Made by a program: the position numbers and the translations under genes
Assembly (NCBI GenBank): GCA_949743955.1
Contig: CATJVQ010000051.1
Location: 1 to 32,529 of the forward strand
DNA from: an uncultured Oscillospiraceae bacterium
GTDB taxonomy: Bacteria; Bacillota; Clostridia; Oscillospirales; Ruminococcaceae
Length of the DNA: 32,529 nucleotides
Reading direction: 5' to 3'
Notes under the pieces: generated by a model
The model's database searches: none
What the model saw: only the letters and a program-made list of their open reading frames with translations
Told to the model about the DNA's origin: nothing
Shown here: one piece after another, positions 8,054 to 16,517 of the stretch
How the letters are laid out: every line of letters starts with the position of its first letter
Numbering within the stretch: the stretch's first letter is position 1

Positions 8054-8090
8054 AATAAACAGCGGGTGGAAAGAAAATCCCAAAAAAAGC

Positions 8091-8119
8091 TGGTAATCGG
8101 TCAAAAGGTATGCTAGAAT
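8091..8119 (+). promoter_or_regulatory. Possible promoter of tig-clpP-clpX
   Basis: An extended -10, TGC-TAGAAT (8111-8119), has a weak -35 candidate TGGTAA (8091-8096) 17 bases upstream of the hexamer. A long leader would follow, containing the palindromic repeat at 8168-8257. A second TATAAT lies at 8262-8267, nearer to tig. Confidence 0.45.
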
Positions 8120-8167
8120 TACAAGATAGAGTTGGAGGGCATGACAGGCCCCGCCCCCCATATGCTG

Positions 8168-8257
8168 ATCTTCGATAAATTGCAGAATATCTGTGGTGTA
8201 AAAATCCGTATGCGCAAAATTTTTTCATTCTGCGGATTATACAATTTAGTCGAATAT
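8168..8257. repeat. Palindromic ~90-bp dispersed repeat, copy 1
   Basis: Begins ATCTTCGATAAATTGCAG and ends TCGAATAT. The two ends are imperfect inverted repeats of each other (TTCGATAAATTGCA against TACAATTTAGTCGAA). An inner stem pairs CTGTGGTGTAAAAAT with ATTTTTTCATTCTGCG through several G-T pairs and mismatches. A second copy, clearly homologous over its whole length, is at 13158-13248. This copy lies in the leader of tig, about 40 bases before the ATG. Confidence 0.8.
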
Positions 8258-8298
8258 TCAGTATAATTAAGAGGTTTTAAAGCAGGAGGAAAGAGGTA

Positions 8299-9669
8299 AT
8301 GGAACTTACTTCGTCAAAAAAGATCGACACAAACCGGTATGAGCTTGAAGTGAAGGTAGGCGAGGAGGAATTCGGTGCCGCTGTTGAGCAGGCGTTCCGC
8401 AAGAATTCACATAAGCTGACCGTACCCGGCTTCCGTAAGGGCAAGGCCCCGAAATCTATTGTGTATAAAATGTACGGCGAGGGCGTATTCTATGAGGATG
8501 CCGTCAACGATCTGTACCCGAAAGCCTCCGCCGACGCGCTCGACGCTGCCGGCATCGAACCGGTCGCCTATCCCCAGATTAAAGTAACGTCCGTGGGCAA
8601 AGAGGGCTTTACCTTCACGGCCGAAGTCGTTGTCAAGCCCGAGGTCGAGGTTTCCGACTACAAAGGCATAAGCGCGCCGAAAACCGTCAAGAATGTGGAG
8701 GAGACCGACGTCGACGAAGAGCTCGAGCGCATGCGCCGCCGCAACAGCCGCACCCTCTCTGTCACCGACCGCCCCGCCAAAGAGGGCGATACCGTTATCA
8801 TCGACTTTGAAGGAGCTGTCGACGGCGTGCCGTTCGAGGGCGGTAAGTCGGAGAAGACGCCTCTCAAGCTCGGCAGCGGGCAGTTCATCCCCGGCTTCGA
8901 GGAGAAGGTTGCGGGGCATTCCATCGGGGAGGATTTCTCCATCACCCTTTCCTTCCCTGAGGACTATCACGAAGAATCCTTAAAGGGCAAAGAGGCTGTC
9001 TTCAAGATTCTCATTCATGAAATTAAGGAGGAGGAGCTTCCCGCTCTTGACGATGAGTTCGCCAAGGACGTCAGCGAGTTCGATACCCTCGGTGAGCTGC
9101 GCGGGGATCTCAAGCAGAAGCTCCAGAAGCGGCGCGAGGAAGAGGCGGACGCCAATTACGAGAATGCCTTGGTTGACAAAGTCATCGCCGGCATGAAGGC
9201 AGACATCCCCCGCGAGATGATCGAGAACAAAATGAACGATCTGCTTCGCGATTATGAGTTCCGCCTGCGTGCGCAGGGAATCACGCTCGAGATGTTCCTC
9301 CAGTACACCGGCCAGACAGCCGACGTTTTCAAGGAGTCCTTCCGTGAATCCGCCGACAAGCAGGTGCGCATCAGTCTGGCGCTCGAGAAGATCGCCGAGC
9401 TCGAAAATATCCAGCCCTCCGATGAGGACGTGGAAGCGGAATACAAGAACCTGGCCGAACGGCATAAGAGCGATGTGGAGCGCATTAAGAGCGTGATCCC
9501 GGCTGCCGACATTCGGATGGATCTGGCGATGCACAAAGCCATCGACATCATCCGTGAAAACGCTGCCGTATCCGATGCTCCGGAAGCACCCGCCGAGCCC
9601 GCGCCGAAGAAGCGTGCTCCCCGCCGCAAAAAGGCTGCGGAGCCTGCCGAAACGCCCGAAAACGAATAA
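8299..9669 (+). CDS. tig: Trigger factor
   Basis: This ribosome-associated chaperone and peptidyl-prolyl isomerase meets nascent chains at the tunnel exit. It has 456 residues with the standard three parts. The N-terminal ribosome-binding domain has the contact motif GFRKGKAPK at 44-52. An FKBP-type isomerase domain spans about 161-242 (GDTVIIDFEGAVDG, FEGGKSEKTPLKLGSGQFIP in part, LSFPEDYHEESLKGKEAVF). The helical C-terminal domain follows. The tail after residue ~430 is rich in Ala, Pro and Lys/Arg (PAPKKRAPRRKKAAEPAE), longer and more basic than in many homologues. AGGAGG with AAGAGG precedes the ATG. The gene leads the tig-clpP-clpX set, with clpP 33 bases downstream. Confidence 0.97.
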   Translation: MELTSSKKIDTNRYELEVKVGEEEFGAAVEQAFRKNSHKLTVPGFRKGKAPKSIVYKMYGEGVFYEDAVNDLYPKASADALDAAGIEPVAYPQIKVTSVGKEGFTFTAEVVVKPEVEVSDYKGISAPKTVKNVEETDVDEELERMRRRNSRTLSVTDRPAKEGDTVIIDFEGAVDGVPFEGGKSEKTPLKLGSGQFIPGFEEKVAGHSIGEDFSITLSFPEDYHEESLKGKEAVFKILIHEIKEEELPALDDEFAKDVSEFDTLGELRGDLKQKLQKRREEEADANYENALVDKVIAGMKADIPREMIENKMNDLLRDYEFRLRAQGITLEMFLQYTGQTADVFKESFRESADKQVRISLALEKIAELENIQPSDEDVEAEYKNLAERHKSDVERIKSVIPAADIRMDLAMHKAIDIIRENAAVSDAPEAPAEPAPKKRAPRRKKAAEPAETPENE

Positions 9670-9702
9670 CCTATATCAAGTACATGGAGGCGTGCAGCAA
9701 TT

Positions 9703-10287
9703 ATGAGCCTTGTGCCAACAGTCATTGAACAAACCAACCGCGGAGAGAGAGCCTACGACATCTTTTCCCGGCTGTTAAATGACCGCATCATTATCCTCAG
9801 CGATGAAATCAACGACGCGAGCGCGAGCATCGTGGTCTCCGAGCTGCTTTTCCTGGAGGGGCAGGATCCGGATAAACCCATTGAGATGTATATCAACAGC
9901 CCCGGCGGAGCGATTACAGCGGGTATGGCAATCTACGATACGATGCAGTTTGTCAAGTGCGATGTGTATACCATCTGTGTGGGCATGGCCGCGTCGATGG
10001 CGTCGTTCCTGCTGGCGGCAGGCACAAAGGGCAAGCGTTTCGCGCTTCCCAACAGTGAAATTATGATTCATCAGCCTTTGGGCGGCTATAAGGGCCAGGC
10101 GAGCGATTTCAAGATCCATTCCGATCACATCCTGCGCGTACGCGAGCGGATGAACCAGATGTACAGCGACTTCACCGGCCAGCCTGTGGAGGTGATCGCC
10201 CGTGACACGGATCGCGATAACTTTATGACCGCCGAGGAAGCCAAGACCTACGGCCTGATTGACGAGATTATTACCAAGCATAAATAA
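9703..10287 (+). CDS. clpP: ATP-dependent Clp protease proteolytic subunit
   Basis: The serine peptidase of the Clp complex forms a tetradecameric barrel that degrades proteins fed by ClpX or other AAA+ unfoldases. It has 194 residues, the standard length. The catalytic triad is Ser98 in [11 protein letters not shown], His123 in MIHQPLGG and Asp172 in RDTDRDNFM. The glycine-rich strand [19 protein letters not shown] is intact, and the N-terminal propeptide is very short. GGAGG lies upstream of the ATG at 9703. It lies between tig and clpX, the usual order in Firmicutes and many other bacteria. Confidence 0.98.
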   Translation: MSLVPTVIEQTNRGERAYDIFSRLLNDRIIILSDEINDASASIVVSELLFLEGQDPDKPIEMYINSPGGAITAGMAIYDTMQFVKCDVYTICVGMAASMASFLLAAGTKGKRFALPNSEIMIHQPLGGYKGQASDFKIHSDHILRVRERMNQMYSDFTGQPVEVIARDTDRDNFMTAEEAKTYGLIDEIITKHK

Positions 10288-10334
10288 CCGGCTGCCAATG
10301 CCTGTCCCGTATTTTTTGAAGGAGGGAAATTCCA

Positions 10335-11672
<1,338 letters not shown>

Positions 11673-11691
11673 CCAAAGGTCCCGTGGACAC

Positions 11692-11738
11692 AATAGACGA
11701 TGTTTCCCCCGGAGGAAACGTCGTCTATTCTTTATTTT
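11692..11738 (+). terminator. Terminator after clpX
   Basis: A 16-bp stem (11692-11707 with 11714-11729, one G-T pair; AATAGACGA and TCGTCTATT at its base) has a six-base loop and is followed by CTTTATTTT. It ends the tig-clpP-clpX unit just before the sugar-binding protein gene. Confidence 0.88.
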
Positions 11739-11761
11739 ACACAAAAAGGCGGGACCAACCC

Positions 11762-13138
11762 ATGAAAGCAAAGTATCAGCGCCTCCTCTCTGCCGTACTG
11801 GCCGCGGCACTGCTGTCCGCCGCTACGGCATGCGGTGGCAAAGACACGCCGGATGAATCGTCCAGCGCGGCTGCATCCGGAGATGCAGGCGTCTATTTTC
11901 TCAACTTCAAACCAGAGATCGCAGAGGTATACCAGCGTGTAGCGGACGCATACCGTGAGGAGACAGGTGTCTCCGTAACGGTCAACACAGCCGCCAGCGG
12001 CACCTATGAGCAGACACTCAAAAGTGAGATCGCCAAATCCGAAGCACCTACGATTTTCCAGATCAACGGCCCCGTGGGCTATCAGAGCTGGAAGGATTAC
12101 TGCGCTAATCTGGAAAATACGTCGCTGTACAGCCATCTGACCGACAAATCCCTCGCTGTCCAGGGGGATGGCGGTATCTACGGGATCCCATATGTCGTCG
12201 AAGGATACGGTATCATTTATAACAATGAGATCCTGGCGCGGTACTTTGCGCTTTCAGACAAATCGGTGTCCATCGCTTCGGCGGACGAAATCCGGAATTT
12301 TGACACGCTCCGCAGCGTTGTTGAGGACATGACCGCCCACAAGGAGGAGCTGGGCATCCAGGGCGTGTTCGCCTCCACATCCCTGAGCGCGGGGAACCAG
12401 TGGCGCTGGCAGACGCATACCGCCAACCTCCCGCTGTACTACGAGTTTAAGGAGAAGGGCGGGGATCCCCTGCTCACCGGTTTGCAGGCTGATACCATCG
12501 AATTCCGGTACGCCGAAAATTTCCGCAACATCTTCGATCTGTATCTCGAAAATTCGACCACGCCGCCCGGACTGCTCGGCGGAAAATCCGTAGCCGACTC
12601 GATGGCGGAATTCGCGCTCGGGCAGGCGGCTATGGTCCAGAACGGAAACTGGGCGTGGAGTGAGATCAGCGGTGTCGAGGGCAACGTAGTGAAAGCGGAC
12701 GATATCCGTTTCCTCCCCATTTACACTGGCTTGCCGGATGAGGAGAAGCAAGGCCTCTGCGTGGGGACGGAAAACTATCTGGCGATCAATGCCAAGGTCT
12801 CCCCGGAGAAGCAGAAGGCCTCAGCGGATTTCCTCGACTGGCTCTTCACCAGCGCGAAGGGAAAAGAATTTGTGAGTAAGGAGCTCGGGTTCATCGCGCC
12901 GTTCGACACATTTACTGACGCGGAAAAGCCCGCCGACCCGCTCGCGCGCGAGGTACTGCGCTGGATGGAAGAGGACGGCGTCGCCTCCGTACCCTGGACA
13001 TTCGCCGCATTCCCGAGTGAGGAATTCAAAAATTATTTCGGCGATGCGCTGCTTGAGTACGCGCAGGGCGCTATGGACTGGGATGAAGTCGCCGGCATCG
13101 TCAGGAGCTCCTGGGAATCCGAGCGCGGGCAGACATAA
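11762..13138 (+). CDS. Extracellular sugar-binding lipoprotein of a CUT1 ABC importer
   Basis: A family 1 extracellular solute-binding protein of 458 residues from the ATG at 11762. The frame is open further upstream into the clpX terminator, but that part is not credible as coding. The N terminus is a lipoprotein signal: positive KAKYQR, a hydrophobic stretch, then SAATAC with Cys24 as the lipid site. A Ser/Ala-rich linker follows. Family-like segments include GIPYVVEGYGIIYNNEIL, FALGQAAMVQNGNWAWSE and GTENYLAINAKVSPEKQKA. It would sit outside the membrane and hand oligosaccharide to the two permeases downstream. With malQ and glgP next door, maltodextrins or other alpha-glucans are the likely ligands, but that is inference from context. 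The ribosome site (AGGCGGGA) is weak. Confidence 0.9.
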   Translation: MKAKYQRLLSAVLAAALLSAATACGGKDTPDESSSAAASGDAGVYFLNFKPEIAEVYQRVADAYREETGVSVTVNTAASGTYEQTLKSEIAKSEAPTIFQINGPVGYQSWKDYCANLENTSLYSHLTDKSLAVQGDGGIYGIPYVVEGYGIIYNNEILARYFALSDKSVSIASADEIRNFDTLRSVVEDMTAHKEELGIQGVFASTSLSAGNQWRWQTHTANLPLYYEFKEKGGDPLLTGLQADTIEFRYAENFRNIFDLYLENSTTPPGLLGGKSVADSMAEFALGQAAMVQNGNWAWSEISGVEGNVVKADDIRFLPIYTGLPDEEKQGLCVGTENYLAINAKVSPEKQKASADFLDWLFTSAKGKEFVSKELGFIAPFDTFTDAEKPADPLAREVLRWMEEDGVASVPWTFAAFPSEEFKNYFGDALLEYAQGAMDWDEVAGIVRSSWESERGQT

Positions 13139-13157
13139 CCGGCTGGGAATAATACTA

Positions 13158-13248
13158 ATCTTCGATAAATTGCAGTCAATTCGCGGAGTAAAAAATCCGT
13201 ACATTCAAGATTTTTCACTCCGCGGATTGTACAGTTTTAATCGAATAT
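13158..13248. repeat. Palindromic ~90-bp dispersed repeat, copy 2
   Basis: This is the second copy of the element at 8168-8257, with the same ends (ATCTTCGATAAATTGCAG and TCGAATAT). The inner stem is better preserved here: CGCGGAGT pairs with ACTCCGCG, and AAAAATC with GATTTTT across one A/C mismatch. It lies between the sugar-binding protein gene and its first permease, just before the permease ribosome site. It could form a strong hairpin in the polycistronic message. Confidence 0.85.
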
Positions 13249-13271
13249 AAGTACAAGGAGGGAAAACCGCT

Positions 13272-14117
13272 GTGGAAAAGTCGCTGAAACGATACTTTAT
13301 CCTCTTTGCCGTGCCAACACTGGCCGCCTTCCTGGCGGCGTTCGTTCTCCCGTTTCTTCTTGGAGTATATCTGTCCTTCACACAGTTCACCACCGTTACC
13401 AACGCCCGATGGGTCGGGATAGAGAACTATCTGCGCGTCTTTTCGGAAAACGCGGAGTTTTTGCGGGCGCTGGGCTTTACCGCGCTGTTTACCCTCACGT
13501 CGGTCATTGTGATTAACGTGCTGGCCTTTCTGCTCGCGCTTTTGCTCACGCGCAGCATCCCCGGCACAAACCTGTTCCGAACTGTCTTCCTCCTGCCGAA
13601 TCTCATCGGCGGCATCGTGCTCGGGTATATTTGGCAGGTCATCATCAACGGCGCCCTTTACCCTATGGGAAAAACACTGACCGCCAGCGCGTCCTATGGG
13701 TTCTGGGGTTTGGTCATCCTGATGGGGTGGCAGATGACGGGATATATGATGATCATCTATATCGCAGGACTACAGAACATCCCGGGGGACGTGATGGAAG
13801 CCGCCGCCATCGACGGCGCCTCCCCTTCCCAGACCCTGTTCCGGGTAACGATTCCGATGGTCATGCCCTCCATCACAATCTGCACCTTCCTGACACTGAC
13901 CAACTCCTTTAAGCTTTTCGACCAGAATCTGGCCCTGACAGCCGGAGCCCCCTCGCGCAAAACGTCCATGCTGGCGCTGGACATCTACAACACCTTCTAT
14001 GGCCGGACAGGGTATGAAGGCGTCGGGCAGGCCAAGGCGGTGCTGTTCTTCCTGATGGTCGGGGCGATTGCGCTCATTCAGCTCTCCCTGACGCGCAGCC
14101 GGGAGGTGGAGAGCTGA
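13272..14117 (+). CDS. CUT1 sugar ABC transporter permease (MalF/UgpA type)
   Basis: An inner-membrane permease subunit of 281 residues with about six helices, the first near 8-31 (FILFAVPTLAAFLAAFVL in part). The ATPase-contacting EAA loop reads EAAAIDGASPSQTLFRVTIP near residue 176, close to the family consensus. ENYLRVFSENAEFLRAL near 46-62 is typical of the first periplasmic stretch of MalF/UgpA-like proteins. The start is GTG at 13272, with AAGGAGGG about nine bases upstream. The stop shares one base with the next permease start (TGATG). No ABC ATPase gene is found in the window, so a shared MsmX/MsiK-type ATPase encoded elsewhere is expected. Confidence 0.93.
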   Translation: MEKSLKRYFILFAVPTLAAFLAAFVLPFLLGVYLSFTQFTTVTNARWVGIENYLRVFSENAEFLRALGFTALFTLTSVIVINVLAFLLALLLTRSIPGTNLFRTVFLLPNLIGGIVLGYIWQVIINGALYPMGKTLTASASYGFWGLVILMGWQMTGYMMIIYIAGLQNIPGDVMEAAAIDGASPSQTLFRVTIPMVMPSITICTFLTLTNSFKLFDQNLALTAGAPSRKTSMLALDIYNTFYGRTGYEGVGQAKAVLFFLMVGAIALIQLSLTRSREVES

Positions 14118-14947
14118 TGTCCAGACGATGGACGGACTGGGTTTATTTCTTTTTCCTGCTCCTCCTGTCCCTGCTGTTTTTAGCGCCGGTCTTCATCGTG
14201 CTGATGAACTCCTTCAAGGGCCGGTTCTATATCTCGGACGCGCCGTTCCGCCTGCCGACGCCGGAAACGTTCGTGGGGATGGACAACTATACCGGCGGCA
14301 TCGCCAAGACCGGGTTCTGGAACGCGTTCGGCTATTCGCTGTTCATCACCGTATGCAGCGTGCTCATCATCGTCCTGCTGACAGCCATGACCGCCTGGTT
14401 TCTCTCCCGTGTCCATGCTTGGTACACGTCGGTACTCTACTACGCCTTCGCCTTCTCCATGATCGTGCCGTTTCAGATGGTGATGTTCCCCCTCTCCAAA
14501 ATTGCGAACCTCCTGCGGCTGGATAATCCGGTGGGGATTCTGTTCATCTACCTGGGGTTCGGGGCGGGGCTTTCGGTCTTCCTGTTCTGCGGCTTTGTCC
14601 GGTCAGTGCCCTTAAGTGTGGAGGAGGCCGCCGTCATTGACAACTGCGGGCCCATACAAACCTTTTTCCTCATCGTCTTCCCTATCCTGCGGCCAACGGC
14701 TGTCACCGTCGCCATCCTCAACACGATGTGGATCTGGAACGACTACCTGCTGCCGTATCTCGTCATCGGCAGCCAATACCGGACTATCCCCATCGCCGTG
14801 CAGTACCTCCGCGGCGGCTACGGCGCTCAGGACATGGGCGCCATGATGGCTATGCTCGTGCTGGCCATTCTGCCGGTCGTGATTTTTTATCTGGGCTGCC
14901 AGCGGTATATCATCCGCGGGGTTGTGGCGGGAGCGGTCAAAGAATAA
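14117..14947 (+). CDS. CUT1 sugar ABC transporter permease (MalG/UgpE type)
   Basis: The partner permease has 276 residues and about six helices. The N-terminal helix is near 11-31. The stretch LMNSFKGRFYIS then the FRLPTPETFVGMDNYTGG segment is typical of MalG-like proteins. The EAA loop reads EEAAVIDNCGPIQTFFLIVF near residue 173. The late MWIWNDYLLPYLVIGS segment is a strong family marker. The start codon overlaps the stop of the first permease by one base, so the pair is translationally coupled and probably forms the heterodimeric pore. The unit ends here; malQ has its own promoter. Confidence 0.93.
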   Translation: MSRRWTDWVYFFFLLLLSLLFLAPVFIVLMNSFKGRFYISDAPFRLPTPETFVGMDNYTGGIAKTGFWNAFGYSLFITVCSVLIIVLLTAMTAWFLSRVHAWYTSVLYYAFAFSMIVPFQMVMFPLSKIANLLRLDNPVGILFIYLGFGAGLSVFLFCGFVRSVPLSVEEAAVIDNCGPIQTFFLIVFPILRPTAVTVAILNTMWIWNDYLLPYLVIGSQYRTIPIAVQYLRGGYGAQDMGAMMAMLVLAILPVVIFYLGCQRYIIRGVVAGAVKE

Positions 14948-14955
14948 GAAACGTC

Positions 14956-14984
14956 TGGAAAAAGTACTGGAAATATGCTATACT
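14956..14984 (+). promoter_or_regulatory. Promoter of malQ-glgP
   Basis: TGGAAA (14956-14961), 17 bases, then TATACT (14979-14984). TGC precedes the -10 box (14976-14978), giving an extended -10. It resembles the promoter before the dipeptidase gene. Confidence 0.65.
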
Positions 14985-15019
14985 GGTAAAAATGACACAT
15001 TGGGAGTTGTTGGAACATC

Positions 15020-16504
15020 ATGAACAGAGCAAGCGGCATCCTGCTGCCGGTGTTCAGCCTGCCGTCCCGCCACGGTATCGGTTCCTTTGGGTGGGCGGCC
15101 TATCGCTTCGTGGATTTTCTGGCCGCAGCGGGGCAGAGCTACTGGCAGATTCTCCCCATCGGTCCCACCAGCTTTGGCGATTCGCCCTATCAGTCCTTCT
15201 CCACGTTCGCCGGAAACCCGTACTTTATCGACCTTGACCTCTTGTGCCGGGATGGGCTTCTCCTGCCGGAGGAAGCAGACAGCGTTTCGTTCGGGAAGGG
15301 GCCCGGGATTGATTACGCCCGCCTCTTCGAGACTCGCTTCCCCGTTCTGCGCAAAGCGTTCGAGCGCGGGCAGGAGCGGGACGCGGAGGCGTTCACGGCC
15401 TTCCGGGAGGAAACCGCGGCGTGGATAGAGGACTATGCGCTCTATATGGCGCTTAAGGCCCATTTCGGCTTTAAGGCTTGGAAGCACTGGGATGAGGACA
15501 TCCGGTTGCGTAAGCCGAAGGCGCTCGCGCGCTGGAGGAAGGAGCTCCGGGAGGAGACCGACTTCTGGGCGTATCTGCAGTCTCTCTTCTTCAGCCAGTG
15601 GCGGGCTCTCAAAGCCTACGCCAACCGGCGCGGCATCCGGATCATCGGGGATATCCCGATCTACGTGGCCGAGGACAGTGCGGACGCGTGGGCCCACCCG
15701 GATATCTTCTGGTTCGATGAGGATCTCAATCCGGTAAAGGTGGCGGGTGTTCCGCCCGACGCGTTCTCCGCCACCGGGCAGCTCTGGGGCAACCCCCTCT
15801 ACCGCTGGGACGTGCTCAAAAAGCGCGGGTACGACTGGTGGATTTCACGCGTCCAGGCGAGCCTGACGATATACGATGTGGTGCGCATCGACCATTTTCG
15901 CGGCTTCGATACCTATTATGCCATCCCCTACGGCGACAAAACTGCCGAGCGCGGCGAATGGATGCAGGGGCCGGGGATCGAACTGTTTAAGGTGCTGAAA
16001 AAGGATCTGGGGGATCTGCCCATCATTGCCGAGGATCTGGGATATCTCACGCCGTCGGTGCGAAAGCTACTGGCGGAGAGCGGTTTCCCCGGCATGAAGG
16101 TGCTCGAGTTCGCGTTCGATTCGCGCGAGGAGAGCGACTATCTCCCCCATAACTACGGTAAAAACTGCGTCGTCTACACCGGGACGCACGATAACGACAC
16201 TGTCTCCGGCTGGTTTACGAGCGCTCCGCCGAAGGATGTGCGCTTCTGCCGGGACTATTTGCAGCTCACGGATAAAGAGGGCTGGAACTGGGGCTTTATC
16301 CGCGGCGCGTGGGGCAGTACAGGGGAGCTCGCCATCGCCCAGATGCAGGACTTTCTGGATTTGGGAAGCGAGTCGCGCATCAACACCCCCTCCACGCTGG
16401 GGGGCAACTGGTGCTGGCGGCTTGGGAAGCGCGATCTCACCGCGGCGCTGGCGGCGAAGATCCGCCGGATAACAAAACGATACGGCCGCCTCGCGGCCAG
16501 ATAA
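15020..16504 (+). CDS. malQ: 4-alpha-glucanotransferase
   Basis: A GH77 amylomaltase that moves alpha-1,4-glucan segments between maltodextrins and releases glucose; cytoplasmic; 494 residues, normal for the family. The N-terminal RASGILLPVFSLPSRHGIG and QSYWQILPIGPT are classic. The catalytic residues are visible: nucleophile Asp291 in DVVRIDHFRGF, acid/base Glu338 in IIAEDLGYLTP and Asp391 in GTHDNDTV. The 250s-loop region reads VPPDAFSATGQLWGNPLY. A promoter lies upstream. glgP begins 13 bases after its stop, so the two work together: MalQ lengthens short maltodextrins so that the phosphorylase can cut them. The ribosome site is modest (TTGGAA close to the ATG, GGGAG further off). Confidence 0.97.
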   Translation: MNRASGILLPVFSLPSRHGIGSFGWAAYRFVDFLAAAGQSYWQILPIGPTSFGDSPYQSFSTFAGNPYFIDLDLLCRDGLLLPEEADSVSFGKGPGIDYARLFETRFPVLRKAFERGQERDAEAFTAFREETAAWIEDYALYMALKAHFGFKAWKHWDEDIRLRKPKALARWRKELREETDFWAYLQSLFFSQWRALKAYANRRGIRIIGDIPIYVAEDSADAWAHPDIFWFDEDLNPVKVAGVPPDAFSATGQLWGNPLYRWDVLKKRGYDWWISRVQASLTIYDVVRIDHFRGFDTYYAIPYGDKTAERGEWMQGPGIELFKVLKKDLGDLPIIAEDLGYLTPSVRKLLAESGFPGMKVLEFAFDSREESDYLPHNYGKNCVVYTGTHDNDTVSGWFTSAPPKDVRFCRDYLQLTDKEGWNWGFIRGAWGSTGELAIAQMQDFLDLGSESRINTPSTLGGNWCWRLGKRDLTAALAAKIRRITKRYGRLAAR

Positions 16505-16517
16505 GGGAGGACATCTC

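Noticed and set aside
8141-8266. Real 41-codon gene before tig
   Set aside because: The GGAGG is only two bases from the ATG and the frame lies almost wholly in the palindromic repeat. It is kept only as a low-interest finding.
11684-11761. N-terminal extension of the sugar-binding protein
   Set aside because: The in-frame open stretch is the clpX terminator, and the lipoprotein signal starts at the ATG at 11762.
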